Assembly: GCA_031292255.1 (NCBI GenBank)
Contig: JARLHN010000003.1
Span: 1-56,807, forward strand
Source: Oryzomonas sp.
Lineage (GTDB): Bacteria > Desulfobacterota > Desulfuromonadia > Geobacterales > Pseudopelobacteraceae
Length of the DNA: 56,807 bases
Direction of reading: 5' to 3'
Positions 1 to 8,800 of the stretch are shown piece by piece. Numbering within the stretch: the stretch's first letter is position 1; each line of letters opens with the position of its first letter. Position numbers and translations under genes: made by a program. The notes beneath the pieces were generated by a model. The model did no database searches. It saw nothing but the letters and a program-made list of their open reading frames with translations, and was not told the origin of the DNA.

Positions 1-138
1 ACTTAGGGTGTCGTAGCGAGAAAACGGGAAATTGAGACCGGATTTTTGGAAATTTGAGGACGAATAGTGGACCTATTTGCCGAAAATTTCCGGGAATTCG
101 GGCCGATTTACCGTTTTCGCAGTAGATTCTTCCTAAGT
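1..138. repeat. Long imperfect inverted repeat
   Basis: The first bases (ACTTAGG at 1-7) and the reverse complement of 132-138 match, and similarity continues inward: both arms carry a GCGA-AAACGG-AAAT block and then GGAAATTT. The whole element can fold into one long imperfect hairpin centred near base 65-75. No coding frame is convincing. It resembles the short multicopy intergenic elements common in Geobacteraceae. Its left edge coincides with the window edge, so it may extend further. Confidence 0.55.
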
Positions 139-448
139 CCGACAGACTCCTAGCTTTGATAGTAGCATTATGGCGCCGGGGGTCAAGGATCAAGAGGCGT
201 GATATGTTCAATGAGCCTGAAATAATTTTCAGGATAATTGACGGTTTAAAGAGCCATGCTATGCTGTATTTAAAGCTCAAGACTGTCCATAAAGCCCATG
301 CCTGCTCATCACGGATTGCGCGGACGCGATGAACAATGTGACTCTGCGTGGTCCTGCGAATCTGTATATGATATAATCAAATCGCAGGGGAGGGGAACTG
401 CTGAATCATGGGGAGGAGGAAACTCCTTCCGCAGGAGGAGGCCAAACG
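139..448 (+). other. Gene-free leader region
   Basis: No gene is recognised here. A TATAAT hexamer at 372-377 is a good -10 match, but nothing convincing lies at -35. Just before the next gene, CTCCT at 423-427 can pair with AGGAG at 433-437, inside the ribosome binding site AGGAGGAG (433-440). Translation of the 449 gene could therefore be damped by a small RBS-masking hairpin. Confidence 0.3.
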
Positions 449-676
449 ATGAAGATAATGGTAATCTATCAAGACGGTTCCATGGGCGCTGTCAGCAGCG
501 ACGAGCTTGATAAATTATTGCAGGAGAAAGCCGTTTTAGCTTTCCGTCGTTCAGATGAATGGGCAATGGTCGGCGCCGCTTCCGTGCGCGATCCGGTGAG
601 GACGCAAGGATCGAGCTGGAGGGACCGGAAAGTCCTGACCCGGCAAACGGCTTTGGTCCGCAGCTCGAACGTCTAG
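449..676 (+). CDS. Small conserved hypothetical protein, paralogue of the gene at 43404
   Basis: A 75-aa soluble protein of unknown function. It starts at ATG 449, nine bases after a strong AGGAGGAG site. Its first 40 residues match the protein at 43404-43598: both read MKI-VI--DG-MG-VS-DELD, then L-FRR and a Trp. That paralogy is the main reason to believe the gene is real. The C-terminal third (after WAMVGAASVRDPVR) is rich in Arg and Ser and has no counterpart in the paralogue. No signal peptide or membrane segment is visible. Small proteins with this DG-G-VS-xLD pattern are, as I recall, common in Geobacter genomes; no function is known to me. Confidence 0.6.
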   Translation: MKIMVIYQDGSMGAVSSDELDKLLQEKAVLAFRRSDEWAMVGAASVRDPVRTQGSSWRDRKVLTRQTALVRSSNV

Positions 677-750
677 TATCCTGAGAGCGGCGGGCCATTT
701 TTTGTCATTCCGGCGCATTCGGCGCTTCGGACAAGCGATAAGGAGACAAT

Positions 751-1281
751 ATGAGAAAACTCATGGCAATGGCAGTGGCAGTGCTCCTGCTTCAGGGGGC
801 TTCGGTGACTTGGGCGGGCGGCGTCTTTTTCAACATCAACGTGGGCGGGCCACCGATCGTCGTCTCCCAGCCCCCCGAATTTCTCTACCCGCCTGAACTG
901 GGCTTTGGAGTAGCGGTCGGCGTGCCCTACGACATGTTTTACCTGGGCGGCGTATATTATATCTTCAGGGGGGGCGGCTGGTACCGCACCTCCGTCATTG
1001 GCGGCCCTTGGATAAGGGTTGGGCCTCGTGAAATCCCTCCCGTATTCCTCAGGTACAGGATGGGACGGATCCATGAATTCCGCGACCGGGAATACCGTGT
1101 GTACGCGAGAGACCGCGGCCACTACCGGGGGAAATACTTCCGCGCCGGAGGGGAAGGGCGTGAAGAACACCGTGAGATGCGCGACGAACGTCGTGACGAA
1201 CGTCGTGACGAACACCGCGAAGAACACCGTGACGAACACCGTGACGAACACCGTGACGAACACCGTGATGAGCGGCGGTAA
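751..1281 (+). CDS. Exported protein with C-terminal Arg/Asp/Glu/His tandem repeat
   Basis: A 176-aa protein with a clear signal peptide (MRKLMAMAVAVLLLQGASVTWAG), so it is probably periplasmic or surface-exposed. An AAGGAG site at 738-743 supports ATG 751. Residues 24-115 contain a Tyr/Gly-rich module ending in a YYIF-GGGWYR-S--GGPW pattern, which resembles small exported proteins of unknown function in proteobacteria. From about residue 130 the chain becomes a highly charged repeat of DE(H/R)R units encoded by near-identical 12-bp repeats. Such a tail could bind metal, polyanion or cell wall, but that is a guess. A hairpin terminator follows at 1313. No pathway can be assigned. Confidence 0.7.
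   Translation: MRKLMAMAVAVLLLQGASVTWAGGVFFNINVGGPPIVVSQPPEFLYPPELGFGVAVGVPYDMFYLGGVYYIFRGGGWYRTSVIGGPWIRVGPREIPPVFLRYRMGRIHEFRDREYRVYARDRGHYRGKYFRAGGEGREEHREMRDERRDERRDEHREEHRDEHRDEHRDEHRDERR
1159..1275 (+). repeat. 12-bp tandem repeat inside the 751 gene
   Basis: The unit CGTGACGAACAC and close variants (CGTCGTGACGAA, CGCGAAGAACAC) recur in phase about eight to nine times and encode the DEHR tail. The last copies are nearly identical, which suggests recent slippage-type expansion and possible length variation between strains. Confidence 0.85.
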
Positions 1282-1312
1282 CTACGTCGTGAATGACCGG
1301 CAGGCTCCATGA

Positions 1313-1355
1313 ACGAAGAGAGGGTCGGGAATACAAGCCCGGCTCTCTCTTCGTT
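1313..1355 (+). terminator. Rho-independent terminator after the 751 gene
   Basis: ACGAAGAGAGGGTCGGG (1313-1329) pairs with 1337-1353 across an 8-base loop, with two G-U type mismatches. A weak T-rich tail (TTCG) follows, so it is a strong hairpin with a poor U-tract. It lies 32 bp after the stop codon. Confidence 0.55.
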
Positions 1356-1735
1356 TCGGCGATAAGCGGGAGGCGCTCAGGGGGGAATGAACTTTCCCCA
1401 GACGGCTGTGGAAAAACATGGGGAGTAGTTCGGTAACATGTTGATTTTGTAACGGTCCGGTTACATTGCCGGGTTTTTTGGCAGGAGGGGTGTCAAGAAA
1501 AAAACAAATGCCCCGCAATTTTTTCAATGAAGCGTTTCCTCCCCATTCAGACGTGTGGAAGGGGATGTGGAAGTTCATGAATCCGTGTATTATTTTGGGG
1601 AATTGGCCCCGGCCTTTCTTTGGGTTATAGATCCGTATTATTTTTCGCTTTCCGTGGAATGTGGAACCGGCCCTCGTACTTTCGCCATGATTGCATGCGT
1701 GGCCGTACTTTGCACTGATTCCAAAGGAGATAGAG
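1356..1735. other. Intergenic region with a dispersed repeat
   Basis: No gene is supported here. The segment 1611-1633 (GGCCTTTCTTTGGGTTATAG and onward) recurs almost exactly at 39327-39349, downstream of the sigma-54 regulator gene. It is probably a multicopy intergenic element. Confidence 0.4.
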
Positions 1736-2245
1736 TTGACCAAGATAATGACCATTCTTGTAATATTGATGGTGAGTTGCTTTGCCTGTAACACCTCGGC
1801 AGAGGTGCGGAAACCGAACAAGAAAATTCTTTTCGTCTGTACAGGTAATTATTACCGCAGCCGTTTTGCCGAGTCTTATTTCAACTGGAAGGCAGCCAAT
1901 TCCGCCCTTCCGTGGCAGGCCGTATCACGTGGGCTGTTGCCGGTACCGGGAAGGAAAGGCATTTCTCGAACGGTTCAACAGGAACTGGCAATCATGGGAG
2001 TCCCGGACAGCCGAACAATCTCTGACCCGCAACAACTCACAAGGCAGGATCTTCTGACGAGTGATTATGTCGTGATTCTGGACGAAGAGGAGCATCGGCC
2101 GATGATGGAACAGCAGTTCCCGGGCATGGCGCCGAACAATCTGCATTACTGGCATATCCACGACTTTCCTTACATGCAGGAGCATGAGGCTTGCTCTGCC
2201 ATGGCGGCGAAGATTGACGGTCTGGTGATCGAGCTTCAGAAATGA
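1736..2245 (+). CDS. Exported low-molecular-weight phosphatase-like protein
   Basis: A protein of about 169 aa. I start it at TTG 1736, because AAAGGAGA lies eight bases upstream and a hydrophobic signal peptide then follows (LTKIMTILVILMVSCFACNTSAE). After the leader comes the LMW-PTP fold signature: a strand KKILFVCTGNYYRSRFAE, containing the C-x5-R phosphate loop (CTGNYYR) followed by Ser. Further on are a DLLTSDYVVILDEEE segment and a late HDFP that could supply the general-acid Asp. LMW phosphatases and related arsenate reductases are normally cytoplasmic, so an export signal is unusual. The loop has Tyr-Tyr where many family members have a second Cys or Ile. Substrate unknown; dephosphorylation of an exported protein or a sugar phosphate is possible. 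Confidence 0.7.
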   Translation: MTKIMTILVILMVSCFACNTSAEVRKPNKKILFVCTGNYYRSRFAESYFNWKAANSALPWQAVSRGLLPVPGRKGISRTVQQELAIMGVPDSRTISDPQQLTRQDLLTSDYVVILDEEEHRPMMEQQFPGMAPNNLHYWHIHDFPYMQEHEACSAMAAKIDGLVIELQK

Positions 2246-2587
2246 CGAAAACTCTTTTTAAATCCTTTTAAAAAACGGCACCATAACCGAAACAAAGGTG
2301 TTGTATGTCTTTTTCTTTCCTGAGTTGAATCCCTATCCCGCTACTTTGGTTCCCTCCCCCGGCTGAACATTCTTCATTCTGCGGAGGAACGGTGCTGATC
2401 AGGTCTCCCTTTGACAAAAATAGGGAAGTGGTCCCGGCATTTCTTGTCATAGACCTGGAAAAAACTCGACTCTCTCCCACCCGCCCCAACACTTTTGGGG
2501 AAAGACATGGGGGTTGCGGCATGGACGCAATCCTTTTTTTTTGTTTTGATGGCGCTACGAACAAACTACTTCTAGCGAGGTCACATC
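2246..2587. repeat. Intergenic region with dispersed ATAACCGAAACAAAGGTG element
   Basis: No gene is recognised in this 340-bp gap, which precedes the prophage remnant. Bases 2283-2310 are one of three copies in the window of a repeat beginning ATAACCGAAACAAAGGTG. The other two are at 9727-9760 (opposite strand) and 39268-39304. The last two share about 37 of 38 bases. Confidence 0.6.
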
Positions 2588-2782
2588 ATGTGCGCACCAT
2601 CCGTACCCAGCGCGCCGCCGGCACCGCCGCCGCCACCCCAACAACAGGACCCCAACGTCGTTGCCGCCAGAAATAGCGAGCAACTGCGCCAGCGCCAGGC
2701 CGCAAGCAATACGATCCTCACGGGGCCGCAGGGCGTTACCGCTCCGGCCACCACAGCCACGAAGACCCTGCTGGGACAGTAA
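2588..2782 (+). CDS. Small proline-rich phage protein
   Basis: A 64-aa protein with a Pro/Gln-rich head (MCAPSVPSAPPAPPPPPQQQ) and the tail TILTGPQGV-then-TKTLLGQ. Short proteins with this arrangement, ending in a LLGQ-type tail, are common beside the head and ejection genes of podovirus-like and other tailed phages; the exact role is unknown to me. AGCGAGG at 2575-2581 serves as ribosome binding site. It marks the left edge of the prophage remnant and is followed after 36 bp by another phage start codon at 2819. Confidence 0.6.
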   Translation: MCAPSVPSAPPAPPPPPQQQDPNVVAARNSEQLRQRQAASNTILTGPQGVTAPATTATKTLLGQ

Positions 2783-2818
2783 TTAACTGCACCGTCGCGA
2801 CGACAGGAGCGAAGCACC

Positions 2819-2896
2819 ATGGCTGAAGAAACGGTACAGGCATCAGGTGGATGCGTATTCCATAAGACACACGTTGCGACAGCACGGAGACAGTGA
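2819..2896 (+). pseudogene. 5' stub of a lost phage gene
   Basis: ATG 2819 follows an excellent ribosome binding site (CAGGAGCGAAGCACC) but opens only 25 codons (MAEETVQASGG, then a tail out of frame) before TGA. From about 2838 the same DNA reads in the next frame as the start of the polyvalent protein. The simplest reading is that a deletion fused the start of one phage gene, out of frame, to the middle of another. A programmed frameshift cannot be excluded, but no classic slippery site is visible. Confidence 0.5.
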
Positions 2897-5800
2897 CAGA
2901 GAACTAAAACGCGGGCAATTGCAGATCACGAAGAACGATATTCTCTCTATACCTGAAACAGTGCTGTCGCCCGACTCAATTGCCTATGGAGTAAAGAACA
3001 GCCGTGGCCAGGATTTGATCGCTTCAGTCAAGCGTATGCCGGATGGGACTTTGTTGGTCGTGGAAGAGGTGAGGACGGGGAGAAAAACATTATCAATGGC
3101 GAGTGTAAGGAAGTATCCCGCCGCGAAAGATTCTGATTCAGTTGCCCGAACCCTGCTTTCTAACGCCCGAAGCGACGGCGGGAATCCTAAACTCAGGATA
3201 ATTCACCCTGGGGATGATGTCAAGTCACCGTTCCAGACCGTTGCCGGTCATCGTGCTCCTGACGGGGGCAGGGAGCTGTACCACGACGGCTCAACCTGGT
3301 CTCCGGAAGAATTGATGCAGAAATACAACACGGATGAGCAGTCCTCTTTTGGGCCGGTGTGGCGTGATCTGGTGCACAATGACAAAGGGGCAATCGAACG
3401 CCTTATGCAACATCGTACAGGTGAAGCGGTCGGAGCCCTTCATCATCCTGATGTAGGTGATATTGATCTAGTGTGGGGGAAGGAAGGGACTTCAGGCAAA
3501 GAATATGAAGATGGTTATGGTCTGTCTAAAATTATTAAGAAGCATCCAGAGGTTGTAGACAACCTTCAAGATATTCTAAATACGCTTCAAAAAGACGATG
3601 GTAAAAGTACTACGTCGTATTCGGTGCTTGAAAGTAAAGACCACAAGGCTGTTGTCAGGCTTGATTGGGATAGGCAGGAAAAAAAGTGGCTGCTGACTGA
3701 ATTGAGAAAAGATGAAGAGCTTGGCACTGGAGAGAGGGCCGGCGCCTCCAGTTTTACTGAATCGGACTCTCCGATTCGCCAAGCTCTTGATAAAAAAATT
3801 TACCTCCAATTACAGAAAAATGTCAAGGGCGGCTTCATCGGTCTCGACGGCAATAGTACCAATTCAAAGCTATCCGATGTTACTACTCTTCTCCAGTCTA
3901 CTGTCAATCACCTTGCCGCCGATGGGGTCAAGGAGTTGTATCAATCTGAAAAGCCGCCCGTTGCAGAGATTACCGGCAAAGAACTTTCAGACTATCTTGA
4001 CGCCGACAACGTGATTAAGAAGGCGCGGGCGTATTTCAAGGAGAACCTGCAAGACCGGCTGATTTCCCGCGATGGTTTCGGAGACGTGCGCGTCAGCGAT
4101 AAGGGATTGGAAAAAGTAAGTTGGGGATTAAAAACCAATCTGATAAAGGCACGGTTGATGCCCGCAATTCCGGACATCATCAAGAACGGTGAATATCATG
4201 GGCGTGAAGACATCTATAAGAAGCGCAAAGACGACGTGGTTGCGTTTCACTTTTTTACCGGTGACGTCCTTCTGGATGGGAAGCGGGTCACAACAGGGGT
4301 CATAGTCGCGGAGGACACATTCAGGAATCTGTTCTACAAGTTATATAACCTCGGCAGTGATACGGATGCACTGTGGGCAAAATTAAAGGCACCATGTGTA
4401 CCCGGGTCGGAAGCCCGGGGGGCGGAGTCTTCAAGAGGTGACGCGTTGTCTAACCTCAATCAAACGAGCCCAAATACGAGGGATCATGTCAATATCAAAA
4501 TCATCGATAATAAGCAAACTGAAATAACCGCATCAACCACACCCCCCAACAGCGACGACCATGTAAAAAAAGTTGTTACCGGTGTCCTGCATTCTGCAAT
4601 CACCAGAATCAAGACCCCCGCCGATGCCGCACACATCGCCTTTCCCCTCACCAAACGAGCGCAAGAGGCGGCCATTGCCATCGTTACCGATGCAAATGGC
4701 AACGTCCTCGGTGTTGTCCAGCATTCCACCGGTGCGATGGACAGCACTACCTTGTCGCCGAGGGATCTCCTGGGGGTAGTACACGATTTCCCCGGTGCGG
4801 CCGAAGTCTGGTTTGCCCACAATCATCCGTCCGGTGATCCATCGCCGTCACACGCTGACAGGGAGATAACATCATTATTGACCGCGTTGCTTGATGGATC
4901 AGGGGTTAAATCAAGGGGCATGGTTGTTGTCGGCCAGGAATCAGGGGCGTTTTGGACCAAGGGGAAAGGTGACAGGGGTGAGAGTATACCGCTTGGTTCA
5001 TTGAACATGGACAAAGAGCGCACCCGGAAGATACAAACCTATGATAGGGAGATTGTCAAATTACCTTCGTCCAAAGCTATTACCGATGTGGCACATGTGA
5101 TTGATTACGCCCGATCGTTTGGGGACGGCGATTCCGGGATTATTATTCTCAACGGCAAAATGAAGCCGGTTTCTTTTGTCCCTATGTCAGTCGCAGACAT
5201 GGCTAAGTTGAAAACCGGCGACCCCACGACTGGTTCATCATTGATCATGTCCGCCTTTCACAAGGGGAACGGCGCGTCAATGATCATGATTGTCCCTGCT
5301 CTTCCCGGCAGCCAGGCTGCGGCACGGAACTTGGCAGCCTTTGGCAATAAGTTCGACGCGCCACTGAATGATGTCATCTATTCCGGGAACGGGCTTTCAT
5401 TCAAGAATACCGGCCGCATGCCTGAAATTTTGAACCACTTTTACCAGGGTGGTGATGTCAGGCGCGGTTACATCCGTTTCGACAACAGCCGCAATTTCGA
5501 GATCGGCCTGCTGAAAGACGCCAACCTCTCCACGTTCATCCACGAATCCGGCCATTTCTTCACCGAGATCCTTGGCGATCTGGCCGAGCGTCCCGATGCC
5601 CCCCGGCAGATCAAGGATGATTACGCCGCCCTGCTCGGATTTGCCGGGGTGGAATCCCGTGACGCAATCCAGGCGGAACACCACGAAAAGCTTGCCAGGG
5701 CCTTTGAGGCGTACATCAGGGAAGGAAGCGCCCCGAGCGTCGGGTTGCACTCTGTTTTCCAACGCATGAAAGCCTGGATGATCAGCGTCTACAAGGACAT

Positions 5801-8800
5801 GACCGCTCTCAATGTCCAATTGACCCCAGAGATCCGGGACGTATTCGACCGCATGCTGGCAACCGACACCGAGATCGGGCGGATGCGCGACATGGAGGAT
5901 ATGAAGCCGCTCTTTGCCACGCGCGAGGATGGCGGCATGTCCCAGGCGGAATTCGAACTGTACCGCAAGGATGCCGAACAGGCTGGGGAACTGGCAAAGG
6001 AACAATTGCTTCGCACGCTGATGGCCGAGAAGGACCGGGAACAAAAGTCCTGGTGGAAGGATGAGCGCAAAAAGACCGGGGCCGATGTGGAGGGCGAAGC
6101 CAAGGATGATCCGGTCTATCAAACGTACCATGTGCTCACCACCGGCAAGACCTTCGACGGCCGTGCAATGGGCGATATAAAGCTTTCCCGCCCGGACTTG
6201 GTGAAGATGTACGGGGAGGACTTCGTCAAGAAGCTGCCGAGGGCGTTTCAGCGCGTTTATTCTCAGGAAGGCGGACTGCATCCGGACGCGGTTGCCGAGA
6301 TGGCCGGGTTCGGTTCCGGTGATGAGATGGTCCGCAAGATGGCCAGGGCCCCCAAGTTGAAGGATTACGTCAAGGCCGAAACAGACCGGCGCATGCGCGA
6401 ACGCCACGGCGACATGATGACGGACGGTTCCATTCATGAACAGGCCTTGAAGGATGTGCACAACGACGCCCAGGCTAAGGTCATGCGGGCAGAGCTGCTG
6501 GCGATCCGGCGCAAGGCCGGGGTGGTCGGGCCGGCCGTCAAGGCAGCGAAGGAGAGTGGCACCGCCGATGCCGAAGCCGCTACCCGGAGGTTCTCGGCGG
6601 AAGGACGTGCCAAGGCAGCCCGGGGTCGCGCAGAGCGTAACGCCATGCTTGAGGCCATACCACCCGTCAAGTTCTTCAAAATGACCGCCTCCGAGGCCAT
6701 GGGGGCGAAACGGGTGGCCGATATCCAACCGCATCTCTATGCCCATGCCGCCGGGAAAGCGGCGCGGGAGGCGTTCGAAGCGGCGGCACAGGGAGATTAC
6801 CGGAGAGCGGGCGAAGCAAAATACCGGGAACTGCTCAACCATTATCTCTACAGGGAGGCGGACAGGGCAAAGGATTTTGCTGACAAGGTGCGGGCCTACG
6901 CCACCAAGATGGGGTCCGGGAAGGAACTGGGCAAGTTCGTTGCAGGTAACCAGTTCCTCGATCAGATCCGGGCGATCCTGGACCGTTATGATTTCGACCG
7001 GGCAACCAATAAAGAGGCCGACATACGGATGGAGCAGAGGGAGTCCCTGGACGCCTTCCTGCGCCGCATGAAGGATGAGGAGGGGGTGGAACTGCCGATC
7101 CCGGACGCAGTCCGTCAGGAGATCCGGCGCACAAATTACCGCAACCTGTCCATGGATGAGCTGCGCGGAGTCTATGACTCCATGCGAATGCTGGAACATG
7201 CGGCGCGGCAGATCACCCAGGTCAACGCCGGGGGGCGTAAGGTGGAGGTCGCCGAGGCGGCTCTTTCCCTGTCGAATACGTTGCTCCGTTCGATCAAGGT
7301 CGCGGCTGACATGGCGCGTGGGAGCGACGGCGCAGGAGCCCTTTTGGACCGGGTAAAGGACGTAAACCTGGATATCCCGGTGCTGTTGCCGGAGTTCATG
7401 TTCGGGCGCTTCGACGGGCTGAAGAAAACCGGGCCGTGGCACGAATTCATCCGGGACCGGTACAACGCCGCCGTTGATCACCAGATCAGGCTGAGGGATA
7501 TGCTTTTTCCCAAGATCATGGAGTATGCCCACGGCAATGACATCGACCGGAGCATGGGCAAGATCCATATCGATGCCCTCGACGCCGATCTGGTCAAGGA
7601 TGACATGATTGCCATCGCCCTGAACTGCGGCAACGGGAGCAACCTTGACAAGCTGATGCGCGGGGGCCTGCGATTCAGGGGGGATGAAGCCCCCACGCCC
7701 CTCGATAACGAGGCCCTTCAAGAGATACTTTCGCACTTGTCGGCTACAGAGATCGATGCGGTGAACGGCATCTGGAAAACCATCGACCTGCTCAAGCCGG
7801 AAGCCGCCGAGTCGGCGCGCAAACGTACCGGGGTCGAGCCGAACTGGATCGAGGCCCAGCCGATGGAGGTCAAGAACGGGACCCTTGAAGGGGGGTACTA
7901 CCCGGTGCAATACGATTCCCGTTACGGCGCAGCCGGAGAGACTCAAGCCGATTCCTCGACGCTCGACCGGATGTTCGACAAATATGCCGACAGCTCCACG
8001 CGCCAGGGGTATCTGAAGGAACGTAGCGCGTTCGCGGCTCCCCTGTCGCTCGACTGGCAATCCATTGTCTCCCGCCACCTTGACGAGGTGATTACCGAAA
8101 TCTCCCATTGGCAATTCGTCACCGATACCCTGCGCCTGCTCAAACGCCCCGAGGTCAAGGACGCCATCAATGACCGCCTGGGTTCCGCGTATTACAAAAA
8201 CCTTTTGGATTGGGTCGGATATACGGTCAACCAAGACGACGTAGCGCCGGAGGCCTCAGACGAGATCGAAAAATTCCGCAGGCAGATCAGGAACAATATG
8301 GGCACCTATGCGCTCGGCTTCAAGGTGGCCAACGCGGTCAACGAGATGGCCGTCGACATCCCGCCGATGATGAAGCAGGTAAAGATCGCAAGTGCATTCA
8401 AGGGCATCATGCAGTTCATACGCAATCCGGTGGAGGCAACAAGGTTCGCAACCCAGGCCAGCGACTACCTGCGAAACATCGATGATAGCCTTGACCGCGA
8501 CATTGCCCGGGCTTTACATCCCTTGGCCGGGCCTCACAGCGTTGCCGACGATATCCGCCACTGGTCAATTGCGGCCCGTACCTTCTTCCTAAAGATCGGT
8601 GCCGCCATGGCCTGGCACGCCGGGTATATCGACGCCCAAGAGCAAGGGCTTCAAGGCAACGCAGCGGTCAGGAATGCCGATTCCGTCTGCCGCCTGACTC
8701 AGGGGGCGGGCCGGGGCGGGGATGCCTCCGCCGCGCCACGCGACACGTACATGAAGGAGTTGGCCCGGTTAATCGGCCCGATGATGAAAGACTACCTTGA

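Noticed and set aside
1159-1275. CRISPR-like repeat array
   Set aside because: Repeats are 12 bp, contiguous, in phase with a coding frame and have no spacers.
2819-2896. Programmed ribosomal frameshift into the polyvalent frame
   Set aside because: No slippery heptamer and no downstream stem are visible, and the protein joined would begin inside a domain. A deletion scar explains it more simply.
4561-4960. RadC as a stand-alone DNA repair gene
   Set aside because: The JAB/RadC segment is internal to the giant phage frame with no separate start and lacks the RadC N-terminal helix-hairpin-helix.
5397-8234. 945-codon open frame on the minus strand inside the polyvalent gene
   Set aside because: It is a high-GC antisense shadow. 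The plus-strand frame has recognisable domains, while this one has biased Gly/Val/Leu/His content, no ribosome site and no family motif.
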